This document shows, one piece after another, positions 1-8,054 of a stretch of DNA of 8,081 nucleotides. A program made the position numbers and the translations under genes. The notes beneath the pieces were generated by a model. The model worked only from the letters and a program-made list of their open reading frames with translations, ran no database searches and had not been told where the DNA came from. Source of the stretch: Pedobacter sp. (GTDB taxonomy: Bacteria > Bacteroidota > Bacteroidia > Sphingobacteriales > Sphingobacteriaceae); the NCBI GenBank assembly GCA_028287885.1, contig JAQBOT010000345.1:1-8081 (forward strand), read 5' to 3'. Within the stretch, counting starts at the first letter, position 1. Each line of letters starts with the position of its first letter.

Positions 1-1528
1 TATGGACTATGTCTGGAAAGATAAAAGCTGGCTTAACAAGCGTGCGAAGCTTAACGCCCTGGACCAACCAATGTCCGTTTATGAATTACATCTTGGGTCT
101 TGGAAAAGAGATCCTTCAGAACCTGAACGTGTTTTAACTTATAAGGAGATTGCTACAACGCTGGTTCCTTACGTTGTTGAAATGGGTTTCACTCACGTGG
201 AGTTGATGCCCATTATGGAATATCCATACTTTCCATCATGGGGTTACCAGATTACAGGTTATTTTGCAGCAAGTTCAAGACATGGTACCCCACAGGAATT
301 GATGTACCTAATAGATGAGCTTCACAAAAAGAATATTGCTGTGCTGTTGGATTGGGTGCCTTCGCACTTTCCTGGGGATGCACACGGCTTATATCATTTT
401 GACGGAACCCATTTGTATGAGCATGCAGATATGCGCAAAGGGTTCCATCCGGATTGGAAGTCATATATCTTCAATTATGATAGAAATGAAGTAAGGTCTT
501 TTTTGATAAGCAACGCCATGTATTGGCTGCACAAGTTCCATGCAGACGGATTAAGGGTTGATGCAGTTGCGTCCATGTTATACTACACGTTTTCGCGGCA
601 GCCGGAAGATGCTGGAACAAACGAATACGGTGGTCCTGAAAACCTTGGGGCTATACAGTTCTTAAAAGATCTAAATGATGCGATATACACCAATTTTAAA
701 GGTGTGCAGACCATTGCAGAAGAAAGCACAACCTATCCAGGAGTCACACATCCGGTATCCGAAGGTGGACTTGGATTTGGCATGAAATGGATGATGGGTT
801 GGATGAATGATACGCTGAAGTATTTCAAGAATGATCCGATCAACAGGAAGTACAAACATCACCAGCTTACTTTTAGCATCACCTATGCGTTTACTGAGAA
901 GTTTATGCTTCCTTTCTCCCATGATGAAGTTGTCCACGGCAAGTCGTCCATGATCTATAAAATGCCTGGTGATGAATGGCAAAAGTTCGCGAACCTACGG
1001 GCATTGTACACCTACATGTTTACGCAGCCTGGCACAAAGCTGCTTTTCATGGGCAATGAATTCGCTCAAAATAGCGAGTGGAATTTCACAAAATCTTTAG
1101 ACTGGCACCTCCTTCAATTTGAATCCCATGCTGGCATGCAGCGGACGGTTAAAGCATTGAATCATTTGTATAGGTCTGAGCCGGCATTGTATGTGAATTC
1201 ATTTTCATACGACGGATTTGAATGGATTAACGCCGATGATGAGCAACATTCAATCTACGTTTACGAAAGGCGGTCTAATAAAGAAAAAGAGACCTTAATT
1301 GTCATTCTGAACCTTACGCCTATATCGCGTGAAGCATACAAAATTGGTGTACCCTATAAAAATGAATGGGTGCAACTATTCAATACAGACAGCAAAGAGT
1401 TCTTTGGCAGCGGCTATGTGAGTTCTGAGCCATATAATCCTGTGCAGGACTATTGTAATGGAAGAGAATATTCGATCAATGTTAACTTGCCGGCACTAAG
1501 TGCAATCGTTTTAAAACAAGTAAAGTAG
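1..1528 (+). CDS. glgB: 1,4-alpha-glucan branching enzyme GlgB, 5' end missing
   Basis: Cytoplasmic GH13 enzyme that cuts alpha-1,4-glucan chains and re-attaches them through alpha-1,6 bonds in glycogen synthesis. Numbering from the first visible Met, the barrel shows VYELHLGSW (26-34), the GFTHVELMP strand (62-70), the nucleophile D187 in GLRVDAVASML, the acid/base E240 in TIAEEST, and the transition-state stabiliser D308 in FSHDEVVHG. Spacings of 53 and 121 residues from nucleophile to the other two match E. coli D405/E458/D526. About 200 residues follow D308, as in E. coli, so the C-terminal beta-sandwich domain is complete. The first Met visible is internal to the family: the N-terminal CBM48-type domain lies upstream of the window, and the frame is open to the window edge. 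No glycogen synthase or ADP-glucose pyrophosphorylase gene is visible here. The gene is followed by a terminator and converges on gap. Confidence 0.96.
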   Translation, partial: MDYVWKDKSWLNKRAKLNALDQPMSVYELHLGSWKRDPSEPERVLTYKEIATTLVPYVVEMGFTHVELMPIMEYPYFPSWGYQITGYFAASSRHGTPQELMYLIDELHKKNIAVLLDWVPSHFPGDAHGLYHFDGTHLYEHADMRKGFHPDWKSYIFNYDRNEVRSFLISNAMYWLHKFHADGLRVDAVASMLYYTFSRQPEDAGTNEYGGPENLGAIQFLKDLNDAIYTNFKGVQTIAEESTTYPGVTHPVSEGGLGFGMKWMMGWMNDTLKYFKNDPINRKYKHHQLTFSITYAFTEKFMLPFSHDEVVHGKSSMIYKMPGDEWQKFANLRALYTYMFTQPGTKLLFMGNEFAQNSEWNFTKSLDWHLLQFESHAGMQRTVKALNHLYRSEPALYVNSFSYDGFEWINADDEQHSIYVYERRSNKEKETLIVILNLTPISREAYKIGVPYKNEWVQLFNTDSKEFFGSGYVSSEPYNPVQDYCNGREYSINVNLPALSAIVLKQVK

Positions 1529-1571
1529 AAAGAAGTTGTGTCGACCTGGAGAAGGTTGACAGTTATTATAG

Positions 1572-1603
1572 TCCTTGTCAGATCATTCTGGCAAGGATTT
1601 TTT
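1572..1603 (+). terminator. Rho-independent terminator of glgB
   Basis: An 8-bp stem (TCCTTGTC with GGCAAGGA, one G-U pair) with a 10-base loop is followed by six T on the + strand. It lies 43 bases after the glgB stop. The T run is on one side only, so it serves the + strand. Confidence 0.8.
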
Positions 1604-1633
1604 ATGTAGATGAACTTGATCTGGTGTTAAATA

Positions 1634-1664
1634 AAAAAAGGGGTGCATTTAGCGCCCCTTTTTT
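1634..1664. terminator. Bidirectional terminator between glgB and gap
   Basis: Inverted repeat AAAAAAGGGGTGC / GCGCCCCTTTTTT with loop ATTTA; one T-G mismatch pairs as a wobble. It has A-run and T-run flanks, so it can end transcription from both sides. It is the main terminator of the pfkA-kinase-gap operon on the - strand, 20 bases past the gap stop, and a back-up for glgB. A small TCTGG-AAAA-CCAGA hairpin (1669-1682) sits between it and the gap stop. Confidence 0.88.
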
Positions 1665-1684
1665 ATGCTCTGGAAAACCAGAAA

Positions 1685-3533
<1,849 letters not shown>

Positions 3534-3534
3534 A

Positions 3535-4524
3535 TTAAATCGATAAAACTTTAGCCATCTCCAGAAGGTCATCTTCAAGTTTGAAGGTGTGATTGTTTAA
3601 AGCCTCACTTAGGTCAGTTACCTGAACCCAGTTTCCACGTAAACCAACCATCTTTCCGGTACCTCCTTTTAGCAATTCATTCACTGCGGCAAAGCCTAAG
3701 CGACTGCCTAAGATCCTGTCGAAGCTACTCGGACTACCACCACGTTGTAAATGCCCAAGAATGGTTACTTTAACGTCATAGTGATTGAACCTTTCTTTTA
3801 CGCGTTTCGCAATATCATAGGCACCTCCGGCTTTGTGACCTTCAGATACGATTACAATACTGGAAGATTTCTTTGTTGAAGCACCAATTTCCAACTGACT
3901 AACCAATTCATCTAAAGATGTTTGTCTTTCAGGTAGGAGCACGGCTTCAGCGCCACATGCTACAGCACTTCTTAGTGCGATGCAACCTGCATCACGGCCC
4001 ATAACCTCTATAAAAAACAGCCTGTCATGTGCATCAGCAGTATCGCGAATCTTGTCGATTGCTTCGATCACAGTATTAATGGCAGTGTCAAATCCCAGCG
4101 TGAAATCTGAGCCGTATAAATCATTATCTATTGTGCCTGGGATACCAATAACCTGGACACCAAATTTCTCAGAAAATATTTGAGCTCCGGTAAAAGTTCC
4201 ATCTCCACCAATAACCACAAGGGCATCAATATTATGTGCCTGTAAATTGTTATAGGCAGCCTGCATTCCTTCTTCAGTTTTGAACTCTAAACAGCGTGCA
4301 GTTTTTAAAATGGTACCACCTAGGTGAATTATATTACTTACAGAGCGGGCGTCCATCGGAATAATGTTGTTACCAATTAAGCCTTGATAGCCCTGCAAAA
4401 CACCAAACATATTTATACCATTGTAGATACCTGTTCGAACGACAGCTCTTATGCAAGCGTTCATTCCCGGCGCATCGCCTCCAGATGTCAAAACAGCGAT
4501 ATTCTTTAACTTTTCATTCATCAT
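3535..4524 (-). CDS. pfkA: ATP-dependent 6-phosphofructokinase
   Basis: Glycolytic enzyme phosphorylating fructose-6-phosphate to fructose-1,6-bisphosphate, active in the cytoplasm as a homotetramer in the well-studied family members. The 329 residues show LTSGGDAPGMNACIRAVV (12-29), the ATP site VIGGDGTFTGA (104-114), GIPGTIDND (127-135) with D133 the expected catalytic base, EVMGRDAG (173-180) contacting the sugar phosphate, and LGHLQRGGSPSSFDRILGSR (256-275). GGDG, rather than GGDD, and Gly130 before TIDND, rather than Lys, point to ATP and not pyrophosphate as donor. Two adjacent ATG codons begin the gene; either could be used. It is the first gene of the pfkA-kinase-gap operon, one base before the kinase start, and is divergent from the Nudix regulator. 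A repeated palindrome-like element (4539-4559) starts 15 bases upstream, so control by that neighbour is plausible. Confidence 0.97.
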   Translation of the reverse strand: MMNEKLKNIAVLTSGGDAPGMNACIRAVVRTGIYNGINMFGVLQGYQGLIGNNIIPMDARSVSNIIHLGGTILKTARCLEFKTEEGMQAAYNNLQAHNIDALVVIGGDGTFTGAQIFSEKFGVQVIGIPGTIDNDLYGSDFTLGFDTAINTVIEAIDKIRDTADAHDRLFFIEVMGRDAGCIALRSAVACGAEAVLLPERQTSLDELVSQLEIGASTKKSSSIVIVSEGHKAGGAYDIAKRVKERFNHYDVKVTILGHLQRGGSPSSFDRILGSRLGFAAVNELLKGGTGKMVGLRGNWVQVTDLSEALNNHTFKLEDDLLEMAKVLSI

Positions 4525-4538
4525 TATTATACGAATAT

Positions 4539-4559
4539 ACTGTGTAATTGCTACACTAA
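4539..4559. promoter_or_regulatory. Candidate operator, copy 1 (pfkA-proximal)
   Basis: ACTGTGT-N7-ACACTAA, a partial inverted repeat with GTGT...ACAC core arms. The same two heptamers recur exactly at 4748-4766 with a 5-base spacer. It lies 15 bases upstream of the pfkA start on the - strand, a place where a bound protein would block transcription. Assignment to the neighbouring Nudix regulator is inference. Confidence 0.5.
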
Positions 4560-4694
4560 GTAATTTATTTGAATATTTTACAATAAGCTGGGCAGTAAAA
4601 ATCGTTCATATTTGCAGAATATAAAGCAACTATGCTTATTGAAAACTAAAGGTAAAGCGTTTAACCGAATATAATTTAAGATCAGCCATTGTAG

Positions 4695-4720
4695 ATGAAG
4701 AATAATTATTATTTCTTCAT
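4695..4720. repeat. Inverted repeat with perfect 8-bp arms
   Basis: ATGAAGAA (4695-4702) and TTCTTCAT (4713-4720) flank a 10-base A/T spacer. It could be a protein-binding site or a weak hairpin. The adjoining TTG at 4720-4722 is also the candidate -33 box of the regulator promoter, so a bound protein could affect that promoter. Function unknown. Confidence 0.5.
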
Positions 4721-4748
4721 TGATGCTTTAAATATATATTTACATTTA
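4720..4748 (+). promoter_or_regulatory. Candidate promoter of the Nudix regulator
   Basis: TTG (4720-4722), an 18-base spacer, then TACATTTA (4741-4748). This fits the Bacteroidota pattern TTG-N17-23-TAnnTTTG with one mismatch at the last base. Predicted transcription would start about seven bases later, inside operator copy 2, which would suit autoregulation. Weak evidence by itself. Confidence 0.3.
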
Positions 4749-4766
4749 CTGTGTTTTTTACACTAA
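4748..4766. promoter_or_regulatory. Candidate operator, copy 2 (regulator-proximal)
   Basis: ACTGTGT-TTTTT-ACACTAA. Both heptamers are identical to those of copy 1 but the spacer is 5 rather than 7 bases. GTGT and ACAC give a perfect 4-bp inverted core. The centre is about 208 bp from that of copy 1, close to 20 helical turns at 10.5 bp per turn, so both copies would face the same side of the DNA. Confidence 0.5.
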
Positions 4767-4878
4767 CTCCGTAAAACGCAGAAGTTAACAGCATAAAATA
4801 ATTACGTACTCATATTGATTGGGCTGAAAAGTAAAGTTTAATGCGCTTGGGCTCAATAGAATAATTAACGAAAACATT

Positions 4879-5568
4879 TTGAAAGAAGTTTTACCTCAGT
4901 TTAACTCTACCTTTTCCATCGATTGTGTAATATTTGGATTTGACGGTGGCGATCTAAAGATTTTGCTAATAGAAAGAAACAATGAGCCGTTTAAAGATTG
5001 GTGGGCTTTACCCGGAAATCTCGTCGGCGAAAATGAAAGTCTTGATCAAAGTGCCTCCAGAATCTTAAATGAGCTTACCGGTCTTACCGACATTTACATG
5101 GAACAGTATTACACGTTCGGTGATGTGAACCGCCACCCGCAGGGCAGGGTTGTGAGTATTGCTTATTACGCGCTTTTACGTCTGGGAGGCGATAAGGCGG
5201 TTAGACCGATAAGTAGTTATGCTAAGCAGGCGCATTGGGTTAATATCAACGAACTTCCGAAACTCGCCTTTGATCACCAGCAGATTTACGATAAAGGCCT
5301 GGAGAAAATAAAACGGAGGATTAAACACCAGCCAATTGCATTTGAATTGCTTCCCGAAAAGTTTACGCTTACTCAGTTGCAAAATGTATATGAACTTATC
5401 CTGGGTAAAAAGCTTGATAAAAGAAACTTCAGAAAGAAGATGCTAAGTTTCGGCGTTCTGAAGGATCTTGATGAGAAGCAAAAAGGGGTATCCTTCCGTG
5501 CTGCAACCTTGTACCGCTTTGATAAACGCAAGTATGCAAAACTATTTGGAAAGGAGATCTCTTTTTAG
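4879..5568 (+). CDS. NrtR/AraR-like transcription regulator: Nudix sensor plus winged helix
   Basis: 229-residue two-domain protein. Residues about 10-150 form a Nudix fold (FSIDCVIFGF, LKILLIERNNEPFKDWWALPG). The Nudix box (47-69) is degenerate against GX5EX7REUXEEXGU: first Gly is N47, the RE glutamate is I62 and the second EE glutamate is L66, while E53, R61, E65 and G68 remain. Hydrolysis is unlikely, so ligand sensing is expected. Residues about 155-218 (ELLPEKFTLTQLQNVYELIL, then LDKRNFRKK, then ATLYRFD) match the winged helix of NrtR-type regulators, which respond to ADP-ribose or, in Bacteroides AraR, to arabinose. The start is TTG: no in-frame ATG or GTG lies between the upstream TGA (4825-4827) and it, and the first ATG (codon 74) would destroy the domain. 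No Shine-Dalgarno is visible. Divergence from pfkA suggests control of glycolysis; the ligand is unknown. Confidence 0.88.
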   Translation: MKEVLPQFNSTFSIDCVIFGFDGGDLKILLIERNNEPFKDWWALPGNLVGENESLDQSASRILNELTGLTDIYMEQYYTFGDVNRHPQGRVVSIAYYALLRLGGDKAVRPISSYAKQAHWVNINELPKLAFDHQQIYDKGLEKIKRRIKHQPIAFELLPEKFTLTQLQNVYELILGKKLDKRNFRKKMLSFGVLKDLDEKQKGVSFRAATLYRFDKRKYAKLFGKEISF

Positions 5569-5574
5569 ATCTCC
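5553..5574 (+). terminator. Hairpin across the stop codon of the Nudix regulator
   Basis: GGAGATCT and AGATCTCC form a perfect 8-bp stem with loop CTTTTT, and outer bases (TTGGAAAG / CTTTCAA) can extend it across a small bulge. The TAG stop overlaps the loop and 3' arm. No T run follows, so it is a weak intrinsic terminator at best and may instead protect the mRNA 3' end. The strong terminator lies 145 bases downstream. Confidence 0.45.
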
Positions 5575-5718
5575 AATCTTTCAAGGGGTAATCAATAGTT
5601 CCAGCCATTAAGTTACCATATTCTACAAAGTTATTGTAGACATTTAAGCTTTTCCACCCCATTGTTCATCACTTATCAGAGTTGGCACTTTGGTATAACC
5701 CATATACCCTTAACTTAG

Positions 5719-5766
5719 AAAAAAGGAAAGCCCCTGCCGAATATTCTGCAGGGGCTTTCCTTTTTT
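5719..5766. terminator. Strong bidirectional terminator, perfect 19-bp arms
   Basis: Nineteen-base arms running from an A6 run through GGAAAGCCCCTGC, and the exact complement ending in TTTTTT, surround a 10-base loop that itself contains the palindrome GAATATTC. It serves both the Nudix regulator (+) and the second kinase gene (-), whose stop is three bases away. The rest of the 5575-5718 spacer shows nothing recognisable. Confidence 0.93.
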
Positions 5767-5769
5767 CCG

Positions 5770-6627
5770 CTATGATTTCTTGCTGTGAATGTGAAAGTCA
5801 ACTAGATCATCTATAGGTGAGCGGATAATCTTGCCGATGCCCATTTCGTAACGGTCAGCAACAACACTTAAGATATCTCTAAAGCTATAACCAACAGATC
5901 CAACAATGTTCAACTTGTAATCTTGATAGTTTGGATAATGAATAACCAGATTCTCAAAGAAAGCAGAGAACGCAAAGTCTACAGTCTTGAATGTATAATC
6001 TTCATAGGTGTCTTTATAGTCATACAAAAACTTACTGAAGCCCGCGCAAAAGCGATTTGGAAGAGGTTTGTTGTAGATATTATCGAAAATATCTTCGTTT
6101 GTAAGCGCAAAATTATCGTAAAAGCTTTCTCTCAACCCTTTAGGCATGTAGCCTTTCATGTAGTCAGCGAGGATACGTTTTCCGATAAAGCATCCGCTAC
6201 CTTCATCACCAAGGAAATAGCCAAGGGAATCAATGTTTAAAGTAATGTCAGTGCCGTCGTATAAACAACTGTTAGTACCAGTTCCCAAGATTGCAGCAAA
6301 CCCTTTTTGATCTCCAAGTAAGGCTCGGCATGAGGCCAATAAGTCATGCCCTATATTAATCTTAGCGTTTACGAATATTTGTTGCATGGCGTCGGCAACA
6401 ATTTTTTTATTGGTGTCTGTAGAGCATCCCGCACCATAGTAGTATACTTCGGTTAATTTATCTGCTTCCAATTGATCCGGCAAGCCAGCTTTAAGGGAGT
6501 TTACAATGTACTCAGTGTTGGAGAAGTATGGGTTATATCCTTCTGTGTTAAACAAGATTTTTCTTCCCGCTTCATTTATTAAACACCAATTTGTCTTGGT
6601 TGAACCTCCATCTGCAATAACTATCAT
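5770..6627 (-). CDS. BadF/NAGK-type N-acetylglucosamine-kinase-like protein
   Basis: 285-residue ASKHA-fold kinase of the BadF/BadG/BcrA/BcrD family, likely phosphorylating GlcNAc or a related (amino) sugar in the cytoplasm; the exact substrate is not readable. The ATP site is intact: phosphate-1 IADGGSTKTNW (4-14) with D6 and K11, GHDLLASCRALLG with likely base D95, LGTGTNSCLYDG (114-125), LGYFLGDEGSGCFIGKRIL (135-153), and the adenosine motif VGSVGYSF (242-249). The three central blocks fall at the same residue numbers as in the pfkA-gap paralogue, so the pair arose by duplication or from close relatives. The gene stands alone between a strong terminator and a 385-base divergent spacer, suggesting its own promoter. 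Length is near the bacterial family norm. No signal peptide or membrane segment is seen. Confidence 0.9.
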   Translation of the reverse strand: MIVIADGGSTKTNWCLINEAGRKILFNTEGYNPYFSNTEYIVNSLKAGLPDQLEADKLTEVYYYGAGCSTDTNKKIVADAMQQIFVNAKINIGHDLLASCRALLGDQKGFAAILGTGTNSCLYDGTDITLNIDSLGYFLGDEGSGCFIGKRILADYMKGYMPKGLRESFYDNFALTNEDIFDNIYNKPLPNRFCAGFSKFLYDYKDTYEDYTFKTVDFAFSAFFENLVIHYPNYQDYKLNIVGSVGYSFRDILSVVADRYEMGIGKIIRSPIDDLVDFHIHSKKS

Positions 6628-6740
6628 GCTAATTTATTTTTTTCGGGATAAATGTAGAAATTCTTAACACTTGTGGTTGATTTTTTTTCATAATTATTTT
6701 TTCGTTTGGTTTTATAATTTATTTCGAGGTATATGTTCTT

Positions 6741-6759
6741 ATTGTTAAGCAAACACTAA
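6741..6759. promoter_or_regulatory. Possible degenerate third operator copy
   Basis: ATTGTTA-AGCAA-ACACTAA keeps the right heptamer ACACTAA exactly, with the 5-base spacer of copy 2, but the left heptamer matches only 4 of 7 positions. It lies about 115 bases upstream of the second kinase gene. A single exact heptamer in AT-rich DNA could be chance. Confidence 0.2.
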
Positions 6760-6788
6760 GCTAAAATTACGCTTGTTATTTCAAATTT

Positions 6789-6822
6789 CAAACCTATAAA
6801 ATGGCACATTTGTTTGCCTCAA
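6789..6822 (-). promoter_or_regulatory. Candidate promoter of the second kinase gene
   Basis: Read on the - strand: TTG (6822-6820), a 23-base spacer, then TAGGTTTG (6796-6789), an exact match to the Bacteroidota TAnnTTTG box with the spacer at the long end of the accepted range. The implied 5' leader is about 155 bases, which is long, so a nearer start is possible. Confidence 0.35.
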
Positions 6823-6936
6823 GGCGTTTTAATAGCTAAGCAAATAAATCAATTTAATAACTTGTTGGTAAACGTGATTTAATATTGCGCAAAAGATAGG
6901 AATATACGCCTTAATAAAATATAGTATTTCCATTAT

Positions 6937-6944
6937 TATTTTTG
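6937..6944 (+). promoter_or_regulatory. Candidate -7 box for ltaE
   Basis: TATTTTTG is an exact TAnnTTTG match on the ltaE strand and would give a leader of about 60 bases. No TTG is present at the proper distance upstream, so support is weak in this AT-rich stretch. Confidence 0.22.
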
Positions 6945-6998
6945 AAATATTTCGATGCCCAATCACTTAAAATAGATAAAAAGGTAATATTTGTATTT

Positions 6999-7002
6999 AG
7001 GA
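6999..7002 (+). promoter_or_regulatory. Shine-Dalgarno-like AGGA before ltaE
   Basis: AGGA lies 10 bases before the ltaE ATG. It is the only gene start in the window with even a short Shine-Dalgarno match, and it supports the chosen start. Confidence 0.35.
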
Positions 7003-7012
7003 CGATATAAAC

Positions 7013-8041
7013 ATGGCAATTAGAATTGATTTTAGAAGCGATACCGTAACGCGGCCAACCCCGGGGATGTTGGACGCCATGATGCATGCAAAAGTCGGAG
7101 ACGACGTGTTTGAGGAAGATGAGACTGTTAATGAGTTGGAGGCTAAATTGAGCCGCATTTTTAATATGGAGGCAGGCCTTTTCTGTCCTTCCGGAACAAT
7201 GACCAACCAAATTGCAATAAAGTGCTTCACACAGCCAATGGATGAGGTAATTTGCGATCAAACTGCACACGTCTACCGTTACGAAGGCGGGGGTATCGCC
7301 TATAATTCCTTGGCATCAGTTAGATTATTGCATGGCGATCGGGGTATTTTAACTCCCGAACTGATTGATCCCGAAATCAATGAGCCAAACATTCATTATC
7401 CAGACTCGACACTTGTGGTGCTTGAAAACACAGTCAACAAGGGTGGCGGCGCCTGCTATCATCTCAACCAAATACAACCCATTCATGCTTTATGTCAGAC
7501 CAAAGGATTAAAGCTTCACCTGGATGGGGCGAGAATCTTCAATGCACTAACTGAGACCGGGGATGCGGCAAAGGATTATGGCCAGTATTTCGATGGCATA
7601 TCAGTTTGCTTGTCCAAAGGATTGGGGTCACCGGCAGGTTCTGTTTTACTCGCCTCTAAAGAGACCATCAGAAAAGCCCGTAAAATCAGGAAGGTACTTG
7701 GTGGTGGTATGCGTCAGGTGGGCTTCCTTGCCGGTGCAGGCATATATGCGCTCGATAACAACGTAGAACGCCTCAAGATAGATCATCAGCATGCCCGCGC
7801 CTTGGAATCAACACTAAACAGCTTAAGCTATGTAGATCATGTCATGCCCGTTCAAACCAATATCGTTATATTCAAGGTGAGAGAAGGGTTAGAGGCCATT
7901 AATATTGTGAGGAAGCTTACAGATCTGGGAATTTTGTGCAATACAACCAACCGGGATACCGTTCGATTTGTTACCCATCTGGATATTACTTCTGAAATGA
8001 TAGATCAGGCAATCGACATACTTAAAAATTTACAACCTTAA
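7013..8041 (+). CDS. ltaE: Low-specificity L-threonine aldolase
   Basis: PLP-dependent fold-type I enzyme cleaving L-threonine and L-allo-threonine to glycine and acetaldehyde in the cytoplasm. Its 342 residues match the family length. Seen: the N-terminal signature IDFRSDTVTRPTPGM (5-19), GDDVFEEDETVNELE (29-43), the phosphate-binding CPSGTMTNQIA (58-68), H86 in DQTAHVYRYEGGG expected to stack on the cofactor, D171 and R174 in LHLDGARIFNA contacting the PLP ring and substrate carboxylate, and Schiff-base lysine K202 in CLSKGLGSPAGS. GGGMRQVG (230-237) is also typical. The start is supported by an AGGA and by the family N-terminus. A biotin-carboxylase-like gene begins 13 bases after the stop with no terminator between, so the two are likely co-transcribed. 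Low versus L-allo specificity cannot be settled from sequence reading alone. Confidence 0.96.
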   Translation: MAIRIDFRSDTVTRPTPGMLDAMMHAKVGDDVFEEDETVNELEAKLSRIFNMEAGLFCPSGTMTNQIAIKCFTQPMDEVICDQTAHVYRYEGGGIAYNSLASVRLLHGDRGILTPELIDPEINEPNIHYPDSTLVVLENTVNKGGGACYHLNQIQPIHALCQTKGLKLHLDGARIFNALTETGDAAKDYGQYFDGISVCLSKGLGSPAGSVLLASKETIRKARKIRKVLGGGMRQVGFLAGAGIYALDNNVERLKIDHQHARALESTLNSLSYVDHVMPVQTNIVIFKVREGLEAINIVRKLTDLGILCNTTNRDTVRFVTHLDITSEMIDQAIDILKNLQP

Positions 8042-8054
8042 CAGTACGCTATTA

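Larger units (their letters stand above)
4525..4878. promoter_or_regulatory. Divergent regulatory region between pfkA and Nudix regulator
   Basis: This 354-base A/T-rich spacer must carry both divergent promoters. It contains two copies of ACTGTGT-N-ACACTAA, an inverted repeat with 8-bp arms (4695-4720) and one candidate Bacteroidota-type promoter for the regulator. No clean TAnnTTTG promoter was found for pfkA on the - strand. A seven-codon ATG frame (4841-4864, MRLGSIE) ends 14 bases before the regulator's TTG; it is probably chance. No RNA gene or riboswitch fold was recognised. Confidence 0.75.
6628..7012. other. AT-rich divergent spacer between kinase gene and ltaE
   Basis: 385 bases without a credible gene. 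It includes two candidate promoters, an octamer TAAGCAAA present twice (6746-6753 and 6837-6844), the 8-base palindrome TTGCGCAA (6885-6892) and a possible degenerate copy of the pfkA operator (6741-6759). The antisense frame running in from ltaE is a shadow. No tRNA or riboswitch pattern was recognised. Confidence 0.7.

Noticed and set aside
671..982. 103-codon frame on the - strand inside glgB
   Set aside because: Antisense to a strongly supported GH13 catalytic domain, with no recognisable motif; shadow of glgB. The same applies to the 70-codon frame at 252-464.
1491..1503. ACACTAA-like GCACTAAGTGC near the end of glgB as an operator
   Set aside because: It lies within coding sequence at the 3' end of a gene, matches only part of the heptamer and is explained by the codons.
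3534..3578. Longer N-terminus of the kinase homologue (15 extra codons, MKMTFWRWLKFYRFN)
   Set aside because: It overlaps the 3' end of pfkA in another frame and adds residues unlike the family; the internal ATG gives the family N-terminus and a one-base junction.
4841..4864. Seven-codon frame MRLGSIE as an attenuator leader peptide
   Set aside because: No run of regulatory codons and no terminator/antiterminator pair between it and the regulator; too short to support.
4525..4878. Riboswitch or small RNA in the divergent region
   Set aside because: No recognised aptamer core and no intrinsic terminator; only AT-rich short inverted repeats.
5429..5662. 77-codon - strand frame at the end of the Nudix regulator
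   Set aside because: Runs antisense through the winged-helix coding region and into the spacer; no recognisable domain and no start signal.
5923..6240. 105-codon + strand frame within the second kinase gene
   Set aside because: Antisense to the conserved GDEGS block of the kinase; no start signal and no motif.
6911..7270. 119-codon and 77-codon - strand frames over the ltaE 5' end
   Set aside because: Antisense to conserved aldolase motifs, with low-complexity ends in intergenic DNA and no family resemblance.
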